Of a stretch of DNA of 64,000 nucleotides, positions 50,226 to 59,300 are shown in pieces. Position 1 is the first letter of the stretch. Each line of letters starts with the position of its first letter. A program made the translations under genes and the position numbers. The notes under the pieces are model-generated. The model saw nothing but the letters and a program-made list of their open reading frames with translations, was not told the DNA's origin and made no database searches. Location of the stretch: NCBI GenBank assembly GCA_016703625.1, contig JADJBP010000010.1, positions 102,041 through 166,040 on the forward strand, written 5' to 3'. The DNA comes from Chitinophagaceae bacterium (GTDB taxonomy: Bacteria > Bacteroidota > Bacteroidia > Chitinophagales > Chitinophagaceae).

Positions 50226-50531
50226 TTAATTCTCTACTACACCTACCAGTAATGTTACTCCGCCTGTTGCAAAGTTGGCAAGGTCGGCGGCAGTGGCCTG
50301 TCCTTCCGGCGAACCCATGGCAGCCTGTAAAGCTTCCGGGCCGGCAAACCAGAATTCGGCCATGCGGTAATGCGCAGCAGGAGATCCATCCGGTGCAGAG
50401 AGGAATTTTGTTAACTCTACCTTTTCAGAGCCTTTTATTTTGCTTGAAATGGGCAGGTGTGTGTTGGCATAATATTCTTCGAAAAGGGATGCATCTGTTG
50501 GTTGGCCGTACAATACTGTTAGTTTGATCAT
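50226..50531 (-). CDS. EthD-family protein
   Basis: A 101-residue protein with a ferredoxin-like dimeric alpha-beta barrel fold, opening MIKLTVLYGQPTDASLFEEYY with THLPI and ATGGVTLLVG near the end. This matches the EthD family, often found with oxygenases or sensors. It lies between the FIST and giant kinase genes, within the signalling operon (22 bp and 41 bp spacers). Its role in signalling is unknown. The frame is intact. Confidence 0.7.
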   Translation of the reverse strand: MIKLTVLYGQPTDASLFEEYYANTHLPISSKIKGSEKVELTKFLSAPDGSPAAHYRMAEFWFAGPEALQAAMGSPEGQATAADLANFATGGVTLLVGVVEN

Positions 50532-50553
50532 TTTTTATTTTTAGATGATGAAA

Positions 50554-51692
50554 TTATTTTTCTTTTAATGCCACACAGCAGGTAGTGAGGTTATGCATTT
50601 CTAAATTCCCACCGGTAGCCCTGGCCAGTTCTGCATTGGAGAACATTCCAAGCATCGGCACATTCCACACTTTTTGATACCTTCAATTTCCTGTGTCATC
50701 AGTGGACCCAATGAAAGAATCCTCCCGGCACAACTAAACACGATCAATGCATCTGCATCAGGCATCTGTGTGTCTTTGAGATGTTCAACACCTTTAATTA
50801 CTTTGTCCATCACATCAAAATCGGGCGGGAGAGAGAAACGTACTTTTGATCCCTGCGGCACCGATCCGCTGCAATAAAATGAATGGTCTTTCCAATCGAT
50901 CACCAAACCCGGCCGCATAACAGGATCTCCTTTTTCACGTTGTAGCTGTAATGGAAAATTGGCAGCTATTTCCAATAACAGCCCTTCATTATCAGGCGAT
51001 ACATTTTCAAGTCCCCCATACTTTGTGGTAATATCCAACACTGGTATATCATCTACGGTATATACGTGGTTGCCTTCACTTTTCGTAACCGTTCTGACAG
51101 TACCAACTGCTCTCCATCCACAGGTAGCAACACCTTTGATCATGATCTTCCCTTCATCCAATGCAATGCAGACCAAACCCCGTGAACTTGAATTATGATT
51201 CGTAAAAACAAATTGATCTGCAAATGTAAAATCATCGCCAGCCATACTTCCGTATACGTTTACATCTTTTCCTGCAACATCTTCAAAACCAAACAATAAT
51301 GCTTCTGCATCCGTTTCCATATTGCTGCCGGCAATAAAAAAAGCAGGCGTAGCAAAAGTTTCTTTTGCTTTACGTGCAATACGGTTTGTTATTTCCCGGT
51401 AGTTTTTTTCCGGGTATTCTTCAAAATAGATTTGAAAATAATTTTTATTGATATCGAGTAAAAGAATGGCGACAGAACCTTTCTCTGTTATTTCATCTAT
51501 AAACTCTCCATTGGTGGTGCATCCGAAAACAGCAATGCCTGCATCATCCAGCAATTTGCAAATAGCCTTGTGATCCTGTTTGATGGATAGAAACACAATG
51601 GCCAAAGTTGGCTGGTATCCGTCTGCCATACTTTCTTCCAATGCTGCTTTGATCTCTTCCGTTGATCTTCCTTTGATTGATTTTGCTTTCAT
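50554..51692 (-). CDS. FIST sensor protein (one frameshift)
   Basis: The start at 51692 gives MKAKSIKGRSTEEIKAAL, matching the start of its neighbour. It has a FIST_N domain (about 1-220) and FIST_C domain with VFSCAGR. An extra A near 50669 shifts the C-terminal about 40 residues; after repair the tail ends NLTTCCVALKEK at 50554. FIST proteins are predicted to bind amino acids or similar ligands and to act upstream of kinases. About 380 residues. It is a tandem paralogue of the next gene. Confidence 0.85.
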
Positions 51693-51715
51693 GTTTAATT
51701 TAAATGAGTTGTATT

Positions 51716-52852
51716 TTATTTTTCTTTCAGTGCTACCCAACTGCAGGTGGTGCCATGAAATTCCGGTTTACCTCCTGCTATGCTTCCAAATTCACCCAGG
51801 CTGAAAAAACCGGCCATGGGTTTTTCCCAGGTACGGGCCAGGCCTTGTAGTTCTTCGGAGATCATCGGCCCCAGGGATTCAAGCCTGCCTACGCAGGAAA
51901 AAATCAATAGTGCATCCGCTTCCGGAAAATTATTTTCTTTTACACTTCTTGAACTCTCAACCACCGTATCTATCACATCAAAATCGGGGGGCAGCGAAAA
52001 ACGGAAAGTTGTTCCTGCAGGTACCTGCTGCCCGCACATAACTGCCCGGGTTTCCTTATTCAAAAACAATGTTGGGATCATTGTTTGGCCGCTTTCCTGC
52101 CGGTTCACCTGTAAAGGATAAGTGCTGTTCAGTTTTACAATCTTGTTTGTTTCGTTACTATCCAGGGTAAGGTTACCGGTATATTTTTCAACAACATCCA
52201 TAGCTGGCTGATCATCTATGGTATGTATCCAAAGCCCTTCACTTTTGGTTACTTTTTTTACAGTGCCCAATGGTTTCCATCCCGAAACTGCCAAACCTTT
52301 CACCTCAATTTTGTCCTTGTCCAGCACGAGGCATAATATTCCGTTTTTACCTGAAGTATTGTTGGTAAATACCGTTCCTTCCAGTTTTTGGGTATCACCT
52401 GCCAAACCGCCAATGATGGTAACATCCGCACCGGCTTTTTCTTCTATGCCGTATATGATATCATTCCCGGGTGATTTTGTAACCGTTGCCACGATGATGA
52501 ATGCAGGATTGGGAAAACTGCTCAAACCCGTTTCAGCTATTTCACCGGCTGATTGAAATGGAGAACTCTGTTCAAAGTCTTTAAAAACAAGTTTGAAATA
52601 GTGGGGATCAATATCCAGCAGGAGAAGCGTGATTCCTGCATTTGAAATACCCTTTTCTGTAAACGCTTCTGCAGTGGTGGCGCCAAAGATGGCAATGCCT
52701 TCCTGGTTCAGTAAAGCCTGCACTGCAGGCCATTCCTGTTTAAGCGACATGAATACAAACGCCAGAGTTGGTTTGTACCCTTCAGCGATGCTTTGATCCA
52801 ATGCTGCTTTAATTTCTGCTGCTGATTTTCCTATGATCGATTTTGCCTGCAT
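51716..52852 (-). CDS. FIST sensor protein, intact
   Basis: The 378-residue protein has FIST_N (MQAKSIIGKSAAEIKAAL) and FIST_C (IFSCVGR, ending TTCSWVALKEK). The order and motifs match the next gene, so this is a tandem duplication. It is the first gene of the island. FIST domains occur in bacterial signal proteins and are thought to sense small molecules, but no ligand is known. There is 23 bp before the second FIST gene. Confidence 0.85.
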   Translation of the reverse strand: MQAKSIIGKSAAEIKAALDQSIAEGYKPTLAFVFMSLKQEWPAVQALLNQEGIAIFGATTAEAFTEKGISNAGITLLLLDIDPHYFKLVFKDFEQSSPFQSAGEIAETGLSSFPNPAFIIVATVTKSPGNDIIYGIEEKAGADVTIIGGLAGDTQKLEGTVFTNNTSGKNGILCLVLDKDKIEVKGLAVSGWKPLGTVKKVTKSEGLWIHTIDDQPAMDVVEKYTGNLTLDSNETNKIVKLNSTYPLQVNRQESGQTMIPTLFLNKETRAVMCGQQVPAGTTFRFSLPPDFDVIDTVVESSRSVKENNFPEADALLIFSCVGRLESLGPMISEELQGLARTWEKPMAGFFSLGEFGSIAGGKPEFHGTTCSWVALKEK

Positions 52853-52921
52853 AATAATATTGTATAGAAAAGGCTTTTCTTATTTCTGGATGGTGGTTAA
52901 CTATAAAATACCGGACTTATA

Positions 52922-53501
52922 CTATACTTTTTTATTGACAAGGCTTTTTAAATAGGCCTGTTTGGACTGTTCCTTGTTTTCTTTACAATAAACGGTAAAA
53001 AAAGATGGCTGTAAGAAAATCAATCTCTGTTTTGTTCCAGGCTTTTTCTGTTAACAACGGGTTTAAAGTTTTAAGTTCGTTGAACAGCTGATTGGCCAAA
53101 ACAGTTGCTTTATCTGTGCCCAGGTATTCCAGGTCAGCATCTGCAAGTATCTCTTCCAGGTTGTTTTTGGGCGATTGCGGGATCTTTGTAGCCATGATCA
53201 TTCCGCAGATCTTTTCTATATCATCATGGCTGTATCCATAGCCGGGTAAATATTGCCGGGCAAGGGTACAACTTGCTGCTTCATGTCCTTTATAGGTATT
53301 GATATATCCTGTATCATGCCATAATGCAGCAGTATGTAATAATTCAAGTTCATTTTCCGAACAGTTTTCATGGTTCCCGATCTCCAGCACTTTTTCCATA
53401 ACATACAGGGTATGTTCGTAATTGTGATAATAATAAGTTGCAGGGATCCTGGACTTCAGTAAATGGATCACAAAATCATTCATGGGTTGGTTAATGTGCA
53501 T
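52922..53501 (-). CDS. HD domain phosphohydrolase (one frameshift)
   Basis: The protein has His/Asp metal-site motifs: HNYEHT, LWHDTGY (HD) and ADADLEYLG (Asp). It resembles small HD hydrolases that act on nucleotides. Near 53000 the frame breaks; the repaired tail reads FFTVYCKENKEQSKQ and ends at 52922. The start at 53501 overlaps the YitT gene end by 11 bp, so the two are translationally coupled. It lies 69 bp before the FIST gene and might share its transcript. Confidence 0.7.
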
Positions 53502-54387
53502 GCGACTTTGCTTTTAAAATTCCCCCGCTGGCTTCTTTAATACTCTGTACATACACAAAAGCTTTGGGATCAATGTTCATTAATGAATCCTGGATCTGTT
53601 TTATTTCAAGGCGGGTAACAATGGTAACTATGATCTCGCAATCTGTTTTGATGTCGAAACTACCGGGCAGGTATCCACGCTCACCTTTATAAACCGTTAT
53701 TCCTTTGCCCAGTTCATTAACCAAAAAGTCTTTGATCTCTTCCTGCCGGGCCGATACAATATTCATGGCGGTATATTCTTCAATGCCATCCACCACATAA
53801 TTGGTGGCACGGGTTGCCGTAAAATAAGTGATGATGTAATACATGGCGGTCTCAATTCCGAACTGTAAAGCCGCAACTGCAAATATGATGCAGTTGATGA
53901 GCATGATGATCTCGCTGTTTGAAAAACCGGTCTTGCGCCGGGTAAAAACGGCGATCACTTCAGCGCCGTCTATCACACCGCCACCGCGGATCACCAGGCC
54001 CACGCCGGTACCGATCAAAATACCGCCGAAAATGGCGATCAGTAATTTATCCTTTGTGATGGGATCGATATCGATAAAAAGCAAACCGGCAGCCAGCAGG
54101 AGTACCGCAATGGTAGTTTGAACGGCGAAGGTCTTCCCGATCTTCCGGTAACCGAGGTAAATAAAACCCAGGTTAAGCACAATGACCAGTATGCTGATGT
54201 TGAAATGAAAAATTTCATGCAGTAAAATGGAAATACCGGTTATGCCGCCATCGAGGAAGCGGTTGGGTATCATAAAGCCTTTCATGGCCAAAACCGCCAA
54301 ACCTGCACCAGCTGAAATGAACAGGAGGTTTTTAAGATTCCAAACATTCGTCCAGTTAACCCTATCCGTTTTGTACTTTTTGGTCAT
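53491..54387 (-). CDS. YitT family membrane protein
   Basis: The 298-residue protein has five or six membrane helices (GGITGISILLHEIF, VLNLGFIYLGY, IFGGILIGTGVG) and a C-terminal DUF2179 domain. YitT proteins are conserved inner-membrane proteins of unknown transport role. The frame is intact. It begins the unit that continues into the HD hydrolase, with an 11-bp overlap. Confidence 0.85.
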   Translation of the reverse strand: MTKKYKTDRVNWTNVWNLKNLLFISAGAGLAVLAMKGFMIPNRFLDGGITGISILLHEIFHFNISILVIVLNLGFIYLGYRKIGKTFAVQTTIAVLLLAAGLLFIDIDPITKDKLLIAIFGGILIGTGVGLVIRGGGVIDGAEVIAVFTRRKTGFSNSEIIMLINCIIFAVAALQFGIETAMYYIITYFTATRATNYVVDGIEEYTAMNIVSARQEEIKDFLVNELGKGITVYKGERGYLPGSFDIKTDCEIIVTIVTRLEIKQIQDSLMNIDPKAFVYVQSIKEASGGILKAKSHAH

Positions 54388-54491
54388 TTGAATGCAGTTA
54401 GTTCAGGTTACTAATATAAGTACATTTTTTATATTAACAGTCAATCTGTTATGTAAGCTCATTATTCTATTGAAAAAGGTAATTGGGAGTA

Positions 54492-54522
54492 TAAAAAAAA
54501 ACCTCCCGTTGTTAAACAGGGT
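54492..54522 (-). terminator. Putative terminator after tRNA-like fragment
   Basis: On the minus strand CCCTGTTTAACAACGGG folds into a short stem with one bulge, followed by a T9 run (A-run at 54492-54501 on the plus strand). It lies just downstream of the tRNA-3'-like fragment, the same arrangement as at the intact tRNA-Leu. Confidence 0.5.
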
Positions 54523-54575
54523 GCCCAAACAGGAACCTGCCTGCCGGCAGGCAGGTCGAACCTGTACTCCTGCGC
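54521..54575 (-). pseudogene. tRNA-Leu 3'-end-like fragment interrupted by a palindrome
   Basis: Read on the minus strand, the T-arm ACAGGTTCGA and TTCCTGTT, then TGGGCAC, match the 3' end of the tRNA-Leu at 54887-54970. The perfect 20-bp palindrome CCTGCCTGCCGGCAGGCAGG (54536-54555) splits the T loop. No 5' half with a matching acceptor strand is visible, so this is not a functional tRNA. A tRNA decay product or an attachment-type duplicate is likely. Confidence 0.45.
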
Positions 54576-54596
54576 GCATCAGCAGCGAATCCGCTG

Positions 54597-54843
54597 CTAT
54601 TGGGTTTGATCTTTAAATATTTTTTGAGAACTCTTTCCTGAACCTGATTTTAAATAAATTTCTCTTTTCCGGGCTTCAATTCTGGTAATAAAATCTTCAT
54701 GAAATATCAGAATAAAAGGGTTTATAGGGGATGTCGTTTTATTTTGGCCTTTTTGATGTTCATGAATCGTCGCAGAATATTATTTGTAAGGCCTCATAAA
54801 TATAGTTTCTATTAATACTTTTAAAGCATAGACTGTAAACATT
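54597..54843 (-). pseudogene. GIY-YIG endonuclease ORF, broken by indels
   Basis: In the minus frames the segments MFTVYALK, SINRNYIYEGLTNNILRR and HEHQKGQNKTTSPINPFIL.. link up, ending EARKREIYLKSGSGKSSQ and a stop at 54597. This is the compact GIY-YIG nuclease of about 80 residues common in Bacteroidota; the family's Tyr, Glu and Arg positions are recognisable. At least two single-base indels break it. It lies between the tRNA-Leu gene and the tRNA-like fragment. Confidence 0.65.
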
Positions 54844-54851
54844 TCGCAAAA

Positions 54852-54882
54852 TAAAAAAAAGCTCCGCATTTAGCGAAGCTTT
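54852..54882 (-). terminator. Terminator of tRNA-Leu
   Basis: On the minus strand AAGCTTCGC and GCGGAGCTT pair around a TAAAT loop (54860-54881), followed by a T-run. It directly follows the tRNA 3' end. Confidence 0.7.
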
Positions 54883-54886
54883 TAAG

Positions 54887-54970
54887 TGCCCAGAACAGGA
54901 ATCGAACCTGCACATCCTTGCGAACGACAGATTTTGAGTCTGTTGCGTCTACCAATTCCGCCATCTGGGC
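54887..54970 (-). tRNA. tRNA-Leu (CAA)
   Basis: The 84-nt cloverleaf has acceptor GCCCAGA paired with TCTGGGC, an anticodon stem ACAGA/TCTGT around loop CTCAAAA (anticodon CAA, Leu), a long variable arm, and a T-arm GCAGGTTCGATTCCTGT. The discriminator base is A and the CCA is not encoded. It is transcribed toward the GIY-YIG remnant. Confidence 0.9.
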
Positions 54971-55109
54971 CTACATGTTAATCCGTAAGGACGTTAATCT
55001 GTTAATCCGTTAAGACATAAATAAATTAAGTATCTAAAATATTTTTGTCCCTACTAATTAACCAATAAACTAATTAACGGATTAACTGCATTTGGGGAGC
55101 AATATTACA

Positions 55110-55588
55110 TTATCCCTCCAATCTGTCCAAAATACGCTGCAGGTATTTTTTCTTGAAATAGTATTCTTTTAGTTTTAAGAGTTCAGCCGTTGTAACCCTG
55201 CTGTCATCATAATTTTCAATAATGGACCGTACTTCATTGTAATGTTGGTTTTCGAGTTCATGGATCTGTTTGGCTGAGTTTTCTGATAATTCCTCATTCA
55301 GCTCCATCATTTCCATTAAAAAAGCGGGGGGCAGCTGTATTTTTCTTCATCTTCCAAAATCTCCTTCAGTTGCAGTACATATTTAATGGTTTCATCCGGG
55401 TTCTTTAATACTTTCAGGGCTTTGTTAAGCTGGGATGATATTTCCAGTGCCTGTTCCTGTTCATACTCGGTACCCTGTGCAAAAAAATCGGGATGGTATT
55501 TTTTTTGCAGTTCAAAATATTTTTGGGCCAGTTTGCCGGTATCAATTTTAATGGAAACGGGGAGTTCAAAAAGTTCAAAATGATTCAT
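55110..55588 (-). CDS. hscB: HscB, iron-sulfur co-chaperone (one frameshift)
   Basis: The start at 55588 gives MNHFELFELPVSIKID and the J domain with YHPDFF (HPD motif). A run of six G at 55325-55330 causes a frame break. The C-terminal HSCB domain ends YLQRILDRLEG at 55110. The repaired protein is about 159 residues, the usual size. HscB delivers IscU to HscA during Fe-S cluster assembly. No isc genes are nearby in the window. Confidence 0.85.
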
Positions 55589-56077
55589 GGTGCAAATGTA
55601 GTGCTTCGGGCTTTTTTGTCTTGTAAATAAAAGTAACAAATTCAAGGTGAAGCCTGCCTGTCGGCAGTCAGGGATTAATGCCTTCCTTGAATGTAAACTC
55701 AACAATTGTGCTACTGTAGTTTCAGCATCAGTTCTTTACTCATAAACTAGAGGCAGTAAGCCAAATAGCCGGAATATTCTGAGGCTTACATAAAGCTTGA
55801 AGCGATTAATTCTAAGAATAGAACCTGCCTGCCGGCAGGCAGGTTACCGATGTACATGCCACAAGTACGCAGCTTAATCAGGGCCGTCTCTTTCAGGTCT
55901 GAGGGGTTGTCCTGTAGCGATTTGGAGAAGCAAAAAAGAAAATATAAAATAATTATAGGTTTTTTATACTTGGGGCCTTTGTTTAATAATAGAAATCAAT
56001 ATTATTTTCAGGGCTGAGTCAGCTTTGTAATTCTATTTAAAATCTAAAATGTAAATTGCCCCAAAAATGAACGTTTG
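55589..56077. other. Intergenic region with palindromes
   Basis: This 490-bp region holds the perfect palindrome CCTGCCTGCCGGCAGGCAGG at 55824-55843 and a degenerate copy, CCTGCCTGTCGGCAGTCAGG, at 55653-55672. A minus-strand open stretch of about 60 codons (55785-55970) has no start codon and reads through the palindrome. Nothing else is convincing. Confidence 0.5.
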
Positions 56078-57277
56078 ATGCTTAAGATCGGATTAATTCG
56101 CGAAGGAAAAATACCCCATGACAACCGCGTTGCGCTTACCCCGGCACAATGCAAGTGGCTTCAAAAAAATTTTGATGATGTGCAGGTGGCTGCACAACAT
56201 TCAGAGATCCGTTGTTATACCGACCAGGAATATGAAAGGGCAGGAGTTGACGTAAGGGAAGATATCAGCGATTGCAATCTTTTCCTGGGCATAAAGGAGG
56301 TCCCGGTTGACATGCTGCTGGAAGGAAAAACATACATGTTCTTTTCGCACACTAAAAAAATGCAGCCGGCTAACCAGCAATTGTTTAAAGCCATACTGGA
56401 TAAAAAGATCACCCTGATCGATTATGAATGCCTGGAACATGATGACGGCACCCGGATCATCGGATTTGGTTTTTTTGCAGGTATCGTTGGCGCCCACAAC
56501 GGCATGATGGCCTATGGCAACCGGACAGGTGAATTTAAACTGGGCAGGGTAGGGTCGGTCAACAGTTTTCAAAAACTGATACATACCTATTTCGGGTTAA
56601 AGCTGCCCAATATTAAAATTGCCGTAACCGGCACGGGGCGTGTGGCGCATGGGGTATTGGAAATTATGAACCTGATGGGCATTCATGAAGTGGAACCGGA
56701 AGAATACCTGGAAACCGAATTCAGCTATCCTGCTTATGTACACCTTAAAGGCGCCGACCTGTATGTTCATAAGGAAACGGGCAGGTACAACCGAAATGAT
56801 TTTCATGATAACCCGCAACAGTACAACTGCGTGTTCTCCAACTTTATTTCAAATACCGATATCCTGGTCAATGGCATTTACTGGGAAAAAAATATTCCGC
56901 GGCTCTTTGAGATGGCTGATCTTAAAAGAGATGACTTCAGGATAACAACCATTGCTGATATTACGGATGACCTGCATGGTTCGGTGCCCTGCAACCTGGG
57001 CGACAGCAATATCGCTGACCCGGTTTATGGTGTTGATAAAACCAGCTTTGAAAAAACGCTGCCTTATTTACCAAACTCGGTAGATGTAATGGCAGTAGGC
57101 AATTTGCCCAATGAACTGCCCAGGGATGCCAGCCGTTATTTTGGAGAGCAACTCATTAAATATGTGCTGGATGATATCCGTACAGGTGGCAGTAAACTCA
57201 TTTCAAATGCCACCATGGTTGATGCCGGTAAACTGAATGAACCCTTTTTGTATATGAAAGATTATGCCGGGTTGTAA
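56078..57277 (+). CDS. Lysine-ketoglutarate reductase/saccharopine dehydrogenase-like enzyme (LYS1-type)
   Basis: The ATG at 56078 gives MLKIGLIREGKIPHDNRVAL. The N-terminal AlaDh_PNT_N-like domain is followed by a Rossmann domain with AVTGTGRVAHGVLE, in the family of alanine dehydrogenase, transhydrogenase and LYS1-like dehydrogenases. The 400-residue intact length suits these enzymes, which act on amino acids with NAD(P). The exact substrate cannot be set from sequence. An in-frame TTG at 56075 is less likely than the ATG. It is convergent with trmN6. Confidence 0.75.
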   Translation: MLKIGLIREGKIPHDNRVALTPAQCKWLQKNFDDVQVAAQHSEIRCYTDQEYERAGVDVREDISDCNLFLGIKEVPVDMLLEGKTYMFFSHTKKMQPANQQLFKAILDKKITLIDYECLEHDDGTRIIGFGFFAGIVGAHNGMMAYGNRTGEFKLGRVGSVNSFQKLIHTYFGLKLPNIKIAVTGTGRVAHGVLEIMNLMGIHEVEPEEYLETEFSYPAYVHLKGADLYVHKETGRYNRNDFHDNPQQYNCVFSNFISNTDILVNGIYWEKNIPRLFEMADLKRDDFRITTIADITDDLHGSVPCNLGDSNIADPVYGVDKTSFEKTLPYLPNSVDVMAVGNLPNELPRDASRYFGEQLIKYVLDDIRTGGSKLISNATMVDAGKLNEPFLYMKDYAGL

Positions 57278-57990
57278 TTACAGGTAGAGATAGTACTCTT
57301 TTAACAATGTTGCAAACTCAACGTTGTATTGGTTCTCTTTATCTTTAATGATGATTTCATTTTTTGCGGTACCATTTTATCATGCCCGAAGAATAATATA
57401 CCCCTGAAAAAAGAATGACGGGGTGTTTGCTTTACAGATACCTGCCTGTAGAGATGAAGGCCAAACCTTAAGGCTTCATCAATAAAATAATCAACCCGGT
57501 GAAAAGGCAGTAACACAGCAAAATAACCACCTGTTGCCAACTGTTTTTCTACAACCTGTAAAAGCCGCATCAAGCTTAGTGATGAATGATGCTTTGCATT
57601 ATTTTTCGCTTTGTCGGGCGACAACAGGTCATCTTCAAAAAAAGGGGGATTGGATATGATACCATCGTACTGTTTACCGGCATTGAAATTTACAATGTCT
57701 TCATGAAAAACATGGATGCGGTTTGCCCATGGCGATGCAGCAACATTTTCTTTGGCCTGTTCAGCCGCAGATGCATCCATCTCCACCGCATCAATGATCA
57801 CCTACTTATTTTGCTGGGCAAACATCAGGCGCAGTAAACCGGTTCCTGCTCCTATATCAAGGCAGCTGGTAATTGGCAGCCCGGAACCGGCCACAACCGC
57901 ACCAAACAGGCAGGCATCTGTACACACTTTCATGGCACATTGATCCTGTTTAATGGTGAACTGTTTGAACTGGAAATAATTGTTAGGCAT
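57278..57990 (-). CDS. trmN6: tRNA1(Val) adenine-N6-methyltransferase TrmN6 (nonsense codon and frameshift)
   Basis: The Rossmann methyltransferase has the SAM motif DIGAGTGLL, the catalytic NPPFF and a C-terminal domain. An in-frame TAG at 57802-57804 follows AQQNK; the frame continues unchanged into VIIDAVEMDASAA, so this is a point stop rather than an indel. A frameshift near 57370 also disturbs the C terminus; repaired, it reads EIIIKDKENQYNVEF and ends at 57278. The start is at 57990, MPNNYFQFKQF. It methylates A37 of tRNA-Val. The stop may be a sequence error or a real pseudogenisation. Confidence 0.75.
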
Positions 57991-58005
57991 CATGAATAAA
58001 TTCAA

Positions 58006-58111
58006 AAATCAAAATTCAAAAATCAAAATCCTTCGGGTACAAATTCATTTAAAGATGGAAGGTGCTTATATTTTTTACTTTTGATTTTTTACTTTTTACT
58101 TTTCCAGTGTT
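58006..58111. repeat. AT-rich short tandem repeats
   Basis: Two overlapping copies of ATTCAAAAATCAAA lie near 58005-58030, followed by repeats of TTTTTACTTTT at 58070-58100. They lie between trmN6 and tsaD. No coding content. Confidence 0.55.
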
Positions 58112-59155
58112 TCACCACTCAGCTCTTGCAGTAGGACTGATGCTGAGTTCTGTAAAATCGTTCTCCAAATATTTATAATAGCCGGTAATGGCGATCATGG
58201 CTGCATTATCGGTACAATATTCAAAAGCAGGTATGTAAGTGTTCCAGTGCTCTTTTTCGCCCAGCGCCCTAAAAGCTTTGCGCAGCCCGCTGTTGGCGCT
58301 AACGCCACCGGCCAGGCAAATATCGGTTATGCCGGTTTCAGCAGCCGCTTTTTTTAGTTTATTCAATAAGATGGAAACGATCCTTTCCTGCACTGAAGCA
58401 CAGATATCAGCCAGGTTTTCATCAATGAATTTTTGCCTGGTTGATTCATCTGCCAGGAATTCTTCCTTAAATAAATTACTGGTACCGGCGTTCTTTAAAA
58501 AATACAGGATGCTGGTTTTTAAACCGGAGAAACTGAAATCCAGTCCCGGTATCTGCGGTTCGGGAAATTTAAAGCGTTTGGCATTGCCGTTAGCTGCGTG
58601 TTTGTCGATCAAAGGCCCGCCCGGGTAAGGGAGACCCAGCATTTTTGCCGTTTTATCAAAGGCTTCACCGGCCGCATCATCAATGGTTTCGCCAATTACG
58701 TGTAACTGCGTTGGAGAATCGCATTGAACGATCTGCGTGTGCCCGCCGCTTACTGTTAAACATAAAAAAGGAAAAGATGGTCTTTTTTCAGGGATCAGGT
58801 TCGCCAGTACATGCGCCTGCATATGATGTACGGCAATCAGGGGCTTATCAAGTGCCAGCGAAAGCGATTTTGCAAACTGGGCGCCTACCAGCAGGGAACC
58901 AATAAGGCCCGGTGCCTGGGTAAAGGCAATGGCGTTGATACTATCCAGTTGGCAGCCGGCATTGTGCAGTGCGGCATCAACAACCGGTACAATATTTTGC
59001 ATATGCGCCCGGCTGGCCAGTTCAGGAACCACGCCGCCAAATTGCTCATGCACGGTTTGGTTGGCTATGCTGTTTGATAAAATTTTTCCATCTCGGCAAA
59101 CCGCAGCCGATGTTTCATCGCAGGAAGATTCTATGGCCAGGATTGTTATGGGCAA
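58112..59155 (-). CDS. tsaD: tRNA N6-threonylcarbamoyladenosine transferase TsaD
   Basis: This intact 347-residue enzyme has the ASKHA fold with metal motif HHMQAH, SGGHTQIV, DAAGEAFDK, and LAGGVSAN. It transfers the threonylcarbamoyl group to A37 of tRNAs reading ANN codons and is essential. The frame has no errors, unlike many neighbours. It is cytoplasmic. The gene is convergent to no partner and preceded by palindromic repeats. Confidence 0.95.
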   Translation of the reverse strand: MPITILAIESSCDETSAAVCRDGKILSNSIANQTVHEQFGGVVPELASRAHMQNIVPVVDAALHNAGCQLDSINAIAFTQAPGLIGSLLVGAQFAKSLSLALDKPLIAVHHMQAHVLANLIPEKRPSFPFLCLTVSGGHTQIVQCDSPTQLHVIGETIDDAAGEAFDKTAKMLGLPYPGGPLIDKHAANGNAKRFKFPEPQIPGLDFSFSGLKTSILYFLKNAGTSNLFKEEFLADESTRQKFIDENLADICASVQERIVSILLNKLKKAAAETGITDICLAGGVSANSGLRKAFRALGEKEHWNTYIPAFEYCTDNAAMIAITGYYKYLENDFTELSISPTARAEW

Positions 59156-59179
59156 GTTTAAGGTTTAAAGTTGTATCTG

Positions 59180-59300
59180 CAAATATACAAACCTCTCCAA
59201 AGGAGAGGGAACTGGAAGGAGTATATCATAATTGTAAAATTCCTTTGATTTAAGCTACGCTTATATCTTCGGGATTTCCTCACCCTTCGGGGGAAGGGGC
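59180..59300. repeat. Palindromic repeats
   Basis: CCTCTCC-AAA-GGAGAGG is a perfect palindrome at 59192-59208. At about 59283-59299 CCCTTC and GAAGGGG form another short hairpin. These are the class of palindrome also inserted in kinase genes. Confidence 0.55.

Noticed and set aside
54521..54575. Intact tRNA or tmRNA
   Set aside because: Only a T-arm and 3' acceptor-like part is visible; no 5' acceptor strand pairs with it, and the T loop is interrupted by a palindrome.
55785..55970. Minus-strand small exported protein gene
   Set aside because: It lacks any start codon and reads through the palindromic repeat; no family is recognised.
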